From: Cryptomeria japonica
Lineage: Eukaryota > Streptophyta > Pinopsida > Cupressales > Cupressaceae
Direction of reading: 5' to 3'
Assembly (NCBI RefSeq): GCF_030272615.1
Contig: NC_081414.1
Span: 817,728,396 to 817,792,395, forward strand
Length of the DNA: 64,000 nucleotides
This document shows, piece by piece, positions 1 to 13,100 of the stretch. Position 1 is the stretch's first letter, and the number at the start of each line of letters is the position of its first letter. A program made the translations under genes and the position numbers. The notes beneath the pieces are model-generated. The model made no database searches. It had not been told where the DNA came from and saw only the letters and a list, made by a program, of their open reading frames with translations.

Positions 1-1214
1 TTCAGATAAAACCCTAGGTTGGAGGTGTCTAGGTGTAGTTTAGGGAGAGTGGCTCTCAATGGGTGTTGGGGCCCTAAAGTGCCTAGCTAGGATAACTAAT
101 TGTGAGTTTCCTTAACTAGTGATAACTTAAATAGTGAACTGGGAGGGAAAAGGACATTAATCAAGATAATTGTGACTACCCCATTCATGGCCTTGTGTGC
201 TTGTATAGACAAAGGATGAGATTGGGAAGGCCAATACATTTGGTAAGGCATTTGGAACTGACATGATCATGCAATACCTTGTCTTAATGAAATGATTGTT
301 CAGTTCCGCATGGGTTCGCCATGGGTGTCGGGGTCTAGAGTTACAAGAGGGTCAAACTACCAAGATATCCCATGTGAGGCTATATGATGACACTCTTCCC
401 TAATTACATCTTCAAACCCTATCCTATGTGGTGTTGTAGAAGCCTATGGTGAAACCTTATAATAAGCCATGTTTTCTCATATGTTTCCTTGTGTCTTCTT
501 TAATGTTTGTTTATCAGCCTAGTTTTCTTGTGTTGTGTAGGGCCTCATGTTTATCTCCTAAGCATAGTGGGATGGACCTAAGGGTTCCACATGGTCAAGT
601 GGTTGTTGCCAACCTCCATTGGGGGCTAGTGGACATGTTTGTGTGTTGGATGGGTCCTATGTCATCTTTCTATTTTTCCCCTAGTTCTTTGGGAAAATGA
701 TTCAATGATGTATTAAGAGATGCTGTGTATTTAATTATCATTGTTATTGTATCATTGTAATTGTTTCATTATCATTGTCATTTGGACACTCCCTTAAGGA
801 GATTGATGTAATATAAAGTAGTTTGATGGAATCAAAATAATGTAATTCTACACTAGTCTTAAGTGGTTCAATGTTGTTACTGACCACTCTTGCGTGATTG
901 GATGTATCATTACATCTTTGCAAAGGTTATCATAGGAATACCTAAATTGGTTAATTAAAATGAATCTAATGTTAGAGATGTTACTCATGTAAATGCTATG
1001 CCATGATGATTATTATGGTTTGAGTTATTTATGATGTTTAGAGTGTTTCTTAGGTAGTGATGTTACGGAACATAGATGAGGACTTAGTTAGGAGAGTTAT
1101 TTTCTTTCATGTTGAGTTTGTAATGTTATGTAATTTTATTTTTAAAACAAAAAAATTGTTGTGTTTAATTTTTTAGTTAGCTGTCATCCTCTAGGGTTCT
1201 TTGGTGGGTTGTTA
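1..1214 (+). repeat. 3' part of an old LTR related to the LARD LTR
   Basis: The segment ends in TGGGTTGTTACA, like the LARD LTR end (GGGGCATTACA), and shares blocks in the same order with LARD LTR positions about 5005-5350. Examples are the run around GTGATAACTTAAATAG, the gene-poor stretch with repeated GGGTC/GGGAC motifs, and the tail TGTGATGACAC/ATGATGACAC followed by CCC. It is far more diverged than the two LARD LTRs are from each other. Its 5' edge lies outside the window and no primer site follows it, so it is a truncated or solo LTR. An 84-codon open frame at 446-700 lies inside it and shows no protein features; I do not treat it as a gene. Confidence 0.6.
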
Positions 1215-2265
1215 CAAAAAGTATCCTTCTTCAACTATACTAACTCTTTGAAATGCATTTCAATATAATTCCTTTTGACTCTATCAATCAACCTCTACAT
1301 AAAATAATAATATTTTTTTATAAGGCTATGATCTTGAGTAATTGAGTCATGATATCAACATTAATGCACTATTCATTTCAAGTGAAGGGTAGAAAACCCG
1401 ATTTTCTATTATTGATACATCAAGCTTATGAAAAAGTAAGTATTTAGTTTGCAGATCCAAGTTTGGATTAAGCAATTTTTTAGTCCATAAATAAATAAAC
1501 TATGAGCTATCCTAACTAGTGGTGGAGATATTTATGAGTATAGTTATGATTTAGCCTCCTCTCATTCTTAGGACTATTTATTAAATATAACATGCACAAA
1601 TCATGATTATGTTGAAATATTGATTCATTCTTGTGGTAGAAGATTGCCATTTTCTTCCACTACCCATAGAAATAATTATAGGATTTAATTTGAATGTATA
1701 GAAGATTTGGTTAATAAAATTAATTATCTATGGTTTCCCATTATTCACCGATTTTGTGGTCTCAATTAATTCATTTTTTGCCTTATTTTCTACATTTATT
1801 ACTTTTGTTTATTTGTATTTTGTGCTTTATTGAGGACTTGCTTTAATTTTCTTTTTTATCATTAACTTTGGTACCCTAGAGACAAGCAAGAAAAAGTATG
1901 TGATACTATTGTTATTATTTATAGCTAATTTATTTAGTAATATATCGCATAGAGAATAAAAGAATTCATACATAGGATAGAGAATAATATTTTTATTTAA
2001 ATCGCCAATAATGGCATGTTGTGATGGTTAATTTGTTGTGTTGTTGTTCTTGCCATCAAGGTTCTAGCCCCACCGGTTCATAGCTTCAAATTAAAAGCAT
2101 TTACCCTTATATATATATATATATATATATCAAATTGAATATTTAAAATAATAGCATACAAATGCTTGCTTGAATGATAGAGTATAACCTTTAGCATAGA
2201 TTGCAATTTTTGAATAAGATTATTTTCATTAAAAAAGAGTATTTTTCTCCTTTGATCTCCTAAAT
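1215..2265. other. AT-rich intergenic DNA, no gene seen
   Basis: This is low-complexity AT-rich sequence with stops in all frames. Apart from a TA microsatellite near its right end I see no feature. It is the left flank of the LARD insertion and probably continues the 3' flank of the terpene synthase pseudogene. Confidence 0.6.
2108..2130. repeat. (TA)n microsatellite
   Basis: About eleven uninterrupted TA dinucleotides lie in the AT-rich left flank. Confidence 0.9.
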
Positions 2266-2270
2266 CTAAT

Positions 2271-5200
2271 TGTAGTACCCCTACCGTAATCGATCTCTAA
2301 CCTGGGTTTAATCGTGATTAGTTATCTTGATATTATGATTATAATCAGATGTTGATTTTACGCATAGCTATCGATGTGGTTCTCACACTAGTTGTATGCA
2401 GGTTATTCAGTGTACCTAGTTCGTGATTTTAGTATCGGACTAACGCTTTCAGTAAATTTTATAAATGTATGCATGTATGATCTTTTGTTGCAGGAGATTT
2501 CAGGTACGAAGTCGCATGAGTGCGAGGTTCGTCGTCACCTGGTTTTGCAGGTTTGAGTGTACCCCTTTTAACCCCTAGAGTCGGATCAGGTGGTCGTAAG
2601 ACCTTAGTCGACCTTAGTCGTGCTCTAGTGAGCATCGCCAGTCGTCGTCGATAATCCCTTCTTGTTTGGATTTGCGAGTCGTCTGTTTGGTTGACCTTCT
2701 CGGTTTGCGTGCCTGGTGTGTTTGGCTAATTGATGAATTAGTCCTTAGTAATTTCTTGATTAAATATGCGTTAGTGCATTGATGATTAATGGATTAATTA
2801 ATCTGGTTTCCATTAGGCGATTTTCATTGATATTGATTTGCTCGTTTTTAATTGGGAGTGAATTCGATTAAATGGCTGATTTTGATTATTAAATGCATTA
2901 TTTATATATGCTGATGAAAAAGAAGGATTTGTATTTAATTGCAAGAGGTTTAATTGCTTTCTGTTGGATTCTGGAATTTGAAAGGTTAAATTGAATTGAT
3001 TGTGAAAGAAATCGATTTTTAATTGATTAAGCAAGTTATTTTGTTGATAGTTAAAAAGAAATAATTTTTGTGAATTATTGGAAAATAAGAGTTTTTATTC
3101 CAAAAATGGAATTTTTGGGTCAACTCTTCCATATTACCCAAATTTGGGGAAATTGGAAGGATGGACAATTTTGGAGGAGATTTTGGGGAATCTGACAGGT
3201 GGGCTCTCCCTCAGCCATACCAGGATTGCGAATTGAGGTAGGATTCTGAATTGGTTATTGAAAATCAATTTGATTGTTCATATGAATTTGGCTGGAAAAT
3301 TTGGTTTTGAGTTTTTGGTTTTGAGATGCTAGTTATTCCTCCTTGATTTTGGGCATTTGAAACCCTTGGGATTTTGTAGAGAATGAGAAAACCCTACATG
3401 AGAACATGATATCTATCTTATTTTGTTTAATTCGAATTTAAATTGAATCGAAATTTATACTTTTTCCTTGTGCTGGGCGTTTTGTGCTGGGCGTTTTCGC
3501 CGTGCTTAAACCCGTGCGTTTTGTTTTATAATGTCGAACTGTGTTTATTTTAAGGAAAATGAAATCATGGATTAATCATATCGAACTATGTGTTCAATGG
3601 GTTTTTTTAACGCATTTTGTTTTGAGGCGAGCTGTGCGTTTTGGTTGTAACCGAGCTGGGCGTTTTATATTTTTTGTGTTGTTTCGGACTGTGATTCGGG
3701 GTTTGGGAGAGCGGGGAGCGGAGCTCCACCCGCTCCCCTCCCCTCCCTCGCACGTCCCCCTTGCTCTTCCCCTAACCCCCGCTCCTTTCCCTGTATCTGG
3801 CTGCAGACCATGGCGGCTGCGACCCACGATGGTGGCCGCAGGGCGCCGCGGCACCTGCGAGCACCACCGTGGCGCCGCCCACGTGTTTACCCAGGCGCTG
3901 CGGCTAGGGCACGGCCCGCCCTCGCCTAGGGTTTCTATGCGTTTCTTTTTCAAATCATAGTTTTTAATGTGTTTTTTTTTTATGTATTTTTTTTTATCAT
4001 TAAGAAAAAAGATGCATTTGATTATAACATCATGTTTATGTAAGAGATTCTTAATGCTAAGTTTAGAAGTGCTCTTAATTAGGACTAAGAGGCAATATTT
4101 TGATAAATGTAAAATTGGATACTAATTAATTCTATAATGGAATTTATAAGTTAGTTATTATCCAAATTCATTTTGTGGCGTGTGTATTTTTGTGGTTAAG
4201 TTTTAAAATTGATAATTTCGTCATTGAATCTAATTGGCTATATTTTAGCCCAATCTTGGGTTAATAAGTTTATATCATGTGCGTTTGGGAAATGAGTATC
4301 TATAATTGAATTTCTTTTATATTTTTAATTCCGTAATCCGTATATGTATCTGGAATTGAAAATATGAAACTGAAGAGGTCGGTTTTAGACCAATGTGTTA
4401 ATGATGTTTTTGCTGGAGATTAAATGTCTTATTCAGTCGATTAATGATTGTTTGAATTTTAATAATATGAATTGGTTAAAACTCATTATGGCTTAGTTTG
4501 CCTGTTCGTTGTTTGAATTTTTAACGAGTTAGAAAACCCAGAACGACTTATCCCTGGATAAGGTAGGTGACTGTAAGTTGTTTTAGATCTTGTAGAAAAC
4601 TTGATCGTCGTTTAATGATTAAATCAAATTGAGGAAATATTGTCTTTTCTGATTATTGCATTGCGAGTTTAATTTATGTATTCGCCTTTAATTATGAAAT
4701 GGCATGTTCTGCTTTGTTTAGAAGGACCCTGTCGTATGGATGATTTGGTGTTCCTGTTTTAGTCCTCGATTTCCGAGTTGACTGTTGTACTGTGATGTTG
4801 TCATAATTGGTCATATCCTCTTTATGTGAGTCGAATGATGATTCGTGGTTAACCTTAGTTGTCAGGTCTCTAGTTAGAGTACCGTTAGTAAGTGATTACC
4901 CTTGAGTCGTGTTTGACCAGATGATTGGTTCTCTCTTCTTGAACTCCGTTTGTCTTACCATGTGTATCCCTTGGTTCGAGTTCGTCTGAGTTAGTCTAGT
5001 GTCGTATGGGAAAGTGGCTTTCGATTGGGGGCCGCGCCCAAAGTGGCTGCTGGGTAACTCGTCGAAAGTGAGTCTAATAAGTGATAACCTAAATAGATTA
5101 GAATGAAAACTTTAAATAAGATAATGTGCCTCACACATGGGACGAATGCTATCATAGATTCGGCATGCTGTGAGAAGGCCTGAAATGGCAAACCATCTTC

Positions 5201-6408
5201 CTTGTCTTCATGAGAGGATGTGTGGGTCCACACGAGGCTTGGATGGGCCGGAAGTTCGGATTAGGTTGCCAGGGTTACCAGTGTATGGGTCGGGACCTAT
5301 GAAGACTTGCCATGGTATCCATACCAGGTTGTGTGATGACACGTGTCCCTACGTTCGCTAGTGTGTTGTCGTTTTGTCCTGCTTTGAGTACCTTTGAGAG
5401 TCGTCCTTTTGGTCTCTACCCTTGTGAGTGTCGGTTTCAGGTTAGACCTTGGGTGGTGATGGTTCAGTTTTATGGATGCTCTCATGGACTCTTATGTTAT
5501 TAGCTTTGATTATGTTCAGCTGGATCCTGTTCCTTGTAAGGATCGTTTATGTATTTATTGACCGGTGTGGTCGCTTGTATATTGCTTATGTATCGCCTTG
5601 ATGGCTGGATTGTATAGTGTAACCTCTTGTACTCTTAACCTTATTATTTATCCGAGGGGGTCTTGCAGTTGCGCAAACCCGGAGATGTAGCCCTTTAGGG
5701 GTGAACTCCGAGATCATTACGGTGTTATGTGATGTATTCTCTTGTGTTTCTTTTATTCAGCTTTATCATGTATGATTAATTTATGTAAAATGGTTAAGTG
5801 GATAATGGAATTAACTTTGAAATGCTTATATTCAATTCTATCTTGAATGCCATGTGGATCGAATGCATAATTGGTTGAGATGCGATTTATCGTAATGCAT
5901 GGGTGATATCGTCCTTTTAATGCCATAAGTTAGAATATGAATGAATGTAACTTAGAGTAATGAATTATACTCAGTTGTTGTTAGGAATTTAAATATGCTT
6001 GGAAAGATCTCTTATGCTTTGATGAAATCCTAGTGTATTAGAATGTAGATGTATGGGTTGCAATTTTTAAATGAAAAGCTTGAATGAGAATTAGGAATGG
6101 TTCTTAATGGATGAATCTTTATTGTGATTTATATTTCCATCCTTTGAAAGAAATTATCCTGTTTATGAATTATCTCATTATTAAGATATTCAGCTTTTGG
6201 ATTTATTGTGTGAGTTAAGTGAATTGTGAAATTTAAGTAATCTCGTTGGGAAACTCTTTAGGAGTTAGTTGAAGTCTTCCGCTATGTAATCTGAATCTTT
6301 GTTATCTTGTTGCATCTTATGTGTTGTAACTTTATAAAAAAAAAAAATTTGCACTCTATTCTCGTTATTGTGGCTTATCCCTTCCGGGTTTCCTGGCGGG
6401 GCATTACA
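2271..6408 (+). repeat. LARD 5' LTR
   Basis: This 4,138-bp repeat is nearly identical to 10140-14281. It carries a 14-bp tandem duplication (TGTGCTGGGCGTTT, about 3470-3497) that is absent from the 3' copy. It lacks an 18-bp insertion present in the 3' copy. Short open frames at 2813-3034, 3541-3960, 3594-3953, 4991-5233 and 5170-5503 recur in both LTRs simply because the LTRs are copies. None shows a protein signature. Confidence 0.93.
3703..3950. promoter_or_regulatory. GC-rich, CpG-dense island inside LARD 5' LTR
   Basis: About 250 bp of GC-rich sequence with many CG and CNG sites sits in an otherwise AT-rich LTR. It begins with a pyrimidine-rich block (CTCCCCTCCC, CCCCCTTGCTC) and continues into GGCGGC/GCCGC-type repeats. 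Both strands are open for more than 110 codons here because stop codons are rare in such composition, so the open frames are not evidence of coding. It could be the LTR promoter or leader region, or captured host DNA. Confidence 0.45.
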
Positions 6409-6410
6409 TT

Positions 6411-6422
6411 TGGTATCAGAGC
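6411..6422 (+). promoter_or_regulatory. LARD primer-binding site (tRNA-iMet)
   Basis: TGGTATCAGAGC starts two bases after the 5' LTR. It matches the standard plant LTR-element site complementary to the 3' end of initiator methionine tRNA, where minus-strand synthesis begins. Confidence 0.93.
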
Positions 6423-9400
6423 CCATGTTGCAAACATTGGGATCTCTGGTGTCGCGTGTGCCCTCTATTTGTGTGAGGTGTATCGACCTTATGTATATGC
6501 TTGTCCTCCTTTTGCATGTGAGTGATTGAGCAGATCTTGACTGGTGTGTAACGTGTGTGTGTTCACACCTTGTTTTCGCCTTCTTGATGTTGGTGTTTGA
6601 GTGCTTATATGTGCTTTGTTTGTTTATTGATGTTTTGGTCTACGATTACTATTATTTTGATAGAGAGTCGTATGTACCTTCCCTTCTTGAGTGTTGTACT
6701 CTTTAGACTAATCCGTTTGGATTGGTCCGTGCTTGTCTTGAATCTGAAAGTGCGAATTGTGTTTGTTTAAAGACTATGATATAGCTTAATGATGTCCACT
6801 TGAAGGACTTGTATGGAAATTATTGTATGCTTATTTTGTAGAAAATTAAATGATCCTCTCTCTCTTTCTGGAAATTAAAATGATTAAGATATGTGTAATT
6901 ATCTTTGATTCGAATTTTCTTGTTTGCAAGAGAGAAAAGGTTGTGACTTCTTGAACCCTTGTGTGAGCCTTATGTCACTTATGTTTTTAGATTATTAAAT
7001 GGGCTATGGGTTTAAAAATTTATATGGGGTGATGGGAGAAAACTGTATGTGTATGTTTAAAGAATTCTCCATGTGTATGTTGTAGGAGTAGCATGATTAA
7101 ATTCTACCTTAGTAAGGTGCATTAATATGCGAATAGATGAATTATGTGAAACTGCTTGGTTATAGAAGAAGTATTATAAAAGAGCATGTTATTGTAGCTC
7201 CAAGAGAGTATTAATGTGTTCTCTGAAAGATTGATTTATGTGTTTTCCGAAAGATTGTTTTCTGTGTTTCATTTAACCAGTTGATTGAAGATTTAGTTTA
7301 GCAAATGCTCCATTGAACTCGCTTTTGGGTATGTGGAATTACCTTAATGTGCTTAGAAAGTGCGAATGGAAAAGCTTGTTTGATGTGCGTGCATTAATAT
7401 GTGTTATTTGGGGTAATAGCTTCTTGCTTATCTTTGATCGTAATGTGATCTTCTCTAATAGGTTGCAAATTATGACATGTGTCTATATTGTATTATTATT
7501 AAGCGAGTGTTCTTATGAGGTCTTGCATTATCGAAAATATTGTCTCTCTTGATCTATGCTTTGTTTGTAAACTAGAACCTCCTGTTGCAATCGTAAATAT
7601 TGGAAATGTTTTGTTAGGCTGATTGTCATCCTTCAAAACGGTAGCGAAATGGAAACCGTGTAATTAAATGATAGGCTTATAGTGAGAAATTGTATAATGT
7701 AGCGTGATCTTGTTTGATCTTGCGTGTTTTGTAGGAAATAGTTTGGTTATCAAACTCTTTTTCCCTTCTCTTTGCCTAATCATGAGATTTTTAGAAATGG
7801 TATTAAAGAGTGCATTGATTTAAATAGAATGCTTATTAAACATGTGAAATTGTATGTTGCTTTTTGGCTTCATATTGATAGATGAAAGTCTTAAGCTTTA
7901 GAAGTGAATTTGCTTAGCTAGTAATTTAATTATGAATGTTTAGTGAGATTTGAGAAAGCTATAGGAATGATGTTATTTCCTTATATAATGGTGAATTGTT
8001 AATAATTTCAGTACTTGAATCTAGAGTAAACCTGATTCAATTATTTATATAGAAAGCATAATTGGAATCTTCCTTGAATAGATGTTAGCGTACTGAAAAG
8101 TATTCCCCATAAAAGTGACTAAACCAGTACTGGTGTATTTGTATGTATTGTAAGAAACCAGTGCTTATTATATGTGCCCATGGGTTGGTGAAGTAATCAA
8201 CCATGGAGAATATGTTGTTTATGAGTATGGGAAACCATACTGTTTATGTAATGTTGCTTATTTGTTTCCCTACTGAGTACCAAACCTCGGGTTGTGGGTA
8301 ACTCGGTATGTTAAGGGGTAGTATTCGAAGCGACCGTTCCTTGAATAGTATGGATTGGCGTGCGAGTAATGTCGACGCGAAGCGACTTTAGCTTCTCTAC
8401 TTCGAGGAATGATATAGTTGTACTACTAAACTGTATCAAGGTGTACTCAATACTTTCCCTTTGATGAATCTATTTATAGGTTTATGTGTGTCAGCCTATT
8501 CTCTTCCTTATCTGAGCATATAGATGGTAGTTTTTGTGCATATTGTTGGATTCTATTGGAGTATCTGTTGCCTTGTCTTCTTGAGAGGCGTGTTATTATT
8601 CTTACATAAGTTGCCAACTGGCCTGTGTTGGTAGACTTGTGGGTAGACCATAGTCATGTATACCTCTGACTTACGGCGAGTATCCTTCTAGATACGTCGC
8701 TATGCGGGATGTGACCTGCGCGTGCTTTTTCCGCGAGGTGCACTACCATGCGGGATACATCCATTGTGTGTTTTCTCCACTTGGGGTATTGCCATGCCAC
8801 GTGACGACGTGATGCGGGGTGATGTCGAGGTGCATACCGCCATGCCATGTGGATAGTGTGACTATGTCGCACCACATGATGAGCTACTGCAATAGCTAGT
8901 CAGTTGTTCCTTCCTTCCTTGTTGGTGGCTAGATGCTAGTCACACAGTGATGTTACGTGCAGTTGTGATATTCTTTATATTTCTTTGGGGATCAGCAATT
9001 TATTTTTTTTACCTTGACTGTGAAGGTTTAGCCATGATCTTGTGATCTTTTGCACTTTGATTTGGTGTTGAAATTCTGGATTATTTTCTTACCTTACTGT
9101 TGGAATTGATGATTTATTATCTTTATTCATCTGTGCTTTGGTGGCTGAATTGGTTTATCCTTATTGTTTTCGGATGCTGATCTTGTGTCGAAATGTGAAA
9201 TTCCTCTCCAAGGACGTATGATACGGAATTGGTAGAGTGTGTGCGAGGAAGTTGTTATAGGGAACCGTGAGGATGGGGGTATGTGAGGCTGTGATGCAGC
9301 TAGTATCCACTACCTACCTTTGTGTGGTGACTATCTCTTGGAGGCTAACCACCTTGCACAACAAGGGATGTTCACAAAGGTCTTGTATGGAAGGTAGCAC

Positions 9401-10126
9401 CGCTATGGTGTGCCTAGCACCATCGAGCCTTGAGTGAGATATTGGATATTTATGATCATATTGTTGTTTTGAGATCAGGCATAGAGATGCTGATCGTGCA
9501 TGTTATCCTTGACCGAGCATTAGACATGCTCACATGTGGCCTTTTCTGTTATGCATTCCAGTCATGTGGATGGTTATTATTTGTATCATGGAGTAAATTG
9601 TGTTAGCTTGTCGCTATGTTATGGGACATAGTCTTTGGAAAGGTTTTCTTATGCCTGGCAAGTGTAACCATTGAGTTATTTATGTTGCTCTTATTTCATG
9701 AAAGTTAATTTGGTTGTAGAAATTGATATTTTGAGTTAGTTCCATTTGATAAAATTTTATGATAAAGATGGATTGGTAAAGGAAATTGATCTTATGGCAT
9801 GTTTTTCTGTCATTTTTGATCGATGATTATGGTAATTGTTGGTTACCTCCTTGTAATGTTTTAATTTGGTGCAATGAAAGGAAGGAATTTCCTGTTTCTC
9901 TGCTATGATTGTGGATAATTCCTAGAATATTTTATTAAGGAATGTATGGTTTTAGATGTATTTGGCCAATGGATAATGGCGTTTGTAAAGGATTTTGCAA
10001 TAATATTTCATTTATTTATGAAAAGATTTCTATGTGCAATTTGATCTTTGTTGAATGAGTTTCAGGGCTGATGCGTACGACATGTTCTCCATCTAGCCTT
10101 ACGACTTCCAGGAGTAAGTCGGAACC
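6423..10126. other. LARD internal domain, non-coding
   Basis: About 3.7 kb lies between primer site and purine tract. No frame longer than about 80 codons is present and none shows Gag, protease, RT, RNase H or integrase motifs. A GC-richer patch at about 8650-8870 contains imperfect repeats (CATGCGGGAT-like blocks and GTGCTTTTTCC/GTGTTTTCTCC blocks at a spacing near 60 bp). Such structured leaders in LARDs are thought to act as packaging or dimerisation RNA; that role is inference here. Confidence 0.75.
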
Positions 10127-10139
10127 TAGGGGGGGAGAA
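10127..10139 (+). promoter_or_regulatory. LARD polypurine tract
   Basis: A G-rich purine run (GGGGGGGAGAA) abuts the 3' LTR start TGTAGTACC, the position where plus-strand synthesis is primed. Confidence 0.88.
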
Positions 10140-13100
10140 TGTAGTACCCCTACCGTAATCGATCTCTAACCTGGGTTTAATCGTGATTAGTTATCTTGAT
10201 ATTATGATTATAATCAGATGTTGATTTTACGCATAGCTATCGATGTGGTTCTCACACTAGTTGTATGCAGGTTATTCAGTGTACCTATTTCGTGATTTTA
10301 GTATCGGACTAACACTTTCAGTAAATTTTATAAATGTATGCATGTATGATCTTTTGTTGCAGGAGATTTCAGGTACGAAGTCGCATGAGTGCGAGGTTCG
10401 TCGTCACCTGGTTTTGCAGGTTTGAGTGTACCCCTTTTAACCCCTAGAGTCGGATCAGGTGGTCGTAAGACCTTAGTCGACCTTAGTCATGCTCTAGTGA
10501 GCATCGCCAGTCATCGTCGGTAATCCCTTCTTGTTTGGATTTGCGAGTCGTCTGTTTGGTTGACCTTCTCGATTTGCGTGCCTGGTGTGTTTGGCTAATT
10601 GATGAATTAGTCCTTAGTAATTTCTTGATTAAATATGCGTTAGTGCATTGATGATTAATGGATTAATTAATCTGGTTTCCGTTAGGCGATTTTCATTGAT
10701 ATTGATTTGCTCGTTTTTAATTGGGAGTGAATTCGATTAAATGGCTGATTTTGATTATTAAATGCATTATTTATATATGCTGATGAAAAAGAAGGATTTG
10801 TATTTAATTGCAAGAGGTTTAATTGCTTTCTGTTGGATTCTGGAATTTGAAAGGTTAAATTGAATTGATTGTGAAAGAAATCGATTTTTAATTGATTAAG
10901 CAAGTTATTTTGTTGATAGTTAAAAAGAAATAATTTTTGTGAATTATTGGAAAATAAGAGTTTTTATTCCAAAAATGGAATTTTTGGGTCAACTCTTCCA
11001 TATTACCCAAATTTGGGGAAATTGGAAGGATGGACAATTTTGGAGGAGATTTTGGGGAATCTGATAGGTGGGCTCTCCCTCAGCCATACCAGGATTGCGA
11101 ATTGAGGTAGGATTCTGAATTGGTTATTGAAAATCAATTTGATTGTTCATATGAATTTGGCTGGAAAATTTGGTTTTGAGTTTTTGGTTTTGAGATGCTG
11201 GTTATTCCTCCTTGATTTTGGGCGTTTGAAACCCTTGGGCTTTTGTAGAGAATGAGAAAACCCTACATGAGAACATGATATCTATCTTATTTTGTTTAAT
11301 TCGAATTTAAATTGAATCGAAATTTATACTTTTTCCTTGTGCTGGGCGTTTTCGCCGTGCTTAAACCCGTGCGTTTTGTTTTATAATGTCGAACTGTGTT
11401 TATTTTAAGGAAAATGAAATCATGGATTAATCATATCGAACTGTGTGTTCAATGGGTTTTTTTAACGCATTTTGTTTTGAGGCGAGCTGTGCATTTTGGT
11501 TGTAACCGAGCTGGGCGTTTTATTTTTTTTGTGTTGTTTCGGACTGTGATTCGGGGTTTGGGAGAGCGGGGAGCGGAGCTCCACCCGCTCCCCTCCCCTC
11601 CCTCGCACGTCCCCCTTGCTCTTCCCCTAACCCCCGCTCCTTTCCCTGTATCTGGCTGCAGACCACGGCGGCTGCGACCCACGATGGTGGCCGCAGGGGC
11701 CGCGGTGGCCGCAGGGCGCCGCGGCACCTGCGAGCACCACCGTGGTGTCGCCCACGTGTTTACCCAGGCGCTGCGGCTAGGGCACGGCCCGCCCTCGCCT
11801 AGGGTTTCTATGCGTTTCTTTTTCAAATCATAGTTTTTAATGTGTTTTTTTTTTATGTATTTTTTTTTATCATTAAGAAAAAAGATACATTTGATTATAA
11901 CATCATGTTTATGTAAGAGATTCTTAATGCTAAGTTTAGAAGTGCTCTTAATTAGGACTAAGAGGCAATATTTTGATAAATGTAAAATTGGATACTAATT
12001 AATTCTATAATGGAATTTATAAGTTAGTTATTATCCAAATTCATTTTGTGGCGTGTGTATTTTTGTGGTTAAGTTTTAAAATTGATAATTTCGTCATTGA
12101 ATCTAATTGGCTATATTTTAGCCCAATCTTGGGTTAATAAGTTTATATCATGTGCGTTTGGGAAATGAGTATCTATAATTGAATTTCTTTTATATTTTTA
12201 ATTCCGTAATCCGTATATGTATCTGGAATTGAAAATATGAAACTGAAGAGGTCGGTTTTAGACCAGTGTGTTAATGATGTTTTTGCTGGAGATTAAATGT
12301 CTTATTCAGTCGATTAATGATTGTCTGAATTTTAATAATATGAATTGGTTAAAACTCATTATGGCTTAGTTTGCCTGTTCGTTGTTTGAATTTTTAACGA
12401 GTTAGAAAACCCAGAACGACTTATCCCTGGATAAGGTAGGTGACTGTAAGTTGTTTTAGATCTTGTAGAAAACTTGATCGTCGTTTAATGATTAAATCAA
12501 ATTGAGGAAATATTGTCTTTTCTGATTATTGCATTGCGAGTTTAATTTCTGTATTCGCCTTTAATTATGAAACGGCATGTTCTGCTTTGTTTAGAAGGAC
12601 CCTGTCGTATGGATGATTTGGTGTTCCTGTTTTAGTCCTCGATTTCCGAGTTGACTGTTGTACTGTGATGTTGTCATAATTGGTCATATCCTCTTTATGT
12701 GAGTCGAATGATGATTCGTGGTTAACCTTAGTTGTCAGGTCTCTAGTTAGAGTACCGTTAGTAAGTGATTACCCTTGAGTCGTGTTTGACCAGATGATTG
12801 GTTCTCTCTTCTTGAACTTCGTTCGTCTTACCATGTGTATCCCTTGGTTCGAGTTCGTCTGAGTTAGTCTAGTGTCGTATGGGAAAGTGGCTTTCGATTG
12901 GGGGCCGCGCCCAAAGTGGGTGCTGGGTAACCCGTCGAAAGTGAGTCTAATAAGTGATAACCTAAATAGATTAGAATGAAAACTCTAAATAAGATAATGT
13001 GCCTCACACATGGGACGAATGCTATCATAGATTCGGCATGCTGTGAGAAGGCCTGAAATGGCAAACCATCTTCCTTGTCTTCATGAGAGGATGTGTGGGT

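Noticed and set aside
2813-3034. Identical 73-codon minus-strand frame in both LARD LTRs
   Set aside because: Its identity reflects LTR duplication; AT-rich Asn/Gln-biased translation with no protein feature.
3541-3960. Long overlapping open frames on both strands in the LARD LTR (also 11396-11833)
   Set aside because: They lie in a GC-rich block where stops are rare, show no domain, and occur twice only because LTRs are duplicated.
6411-6422. TGGTATCAGAGC as part of a tRNA gene
   Set aside because: It is a primer-binding site next to an LTR in each case; no cloverleaf flanks it.
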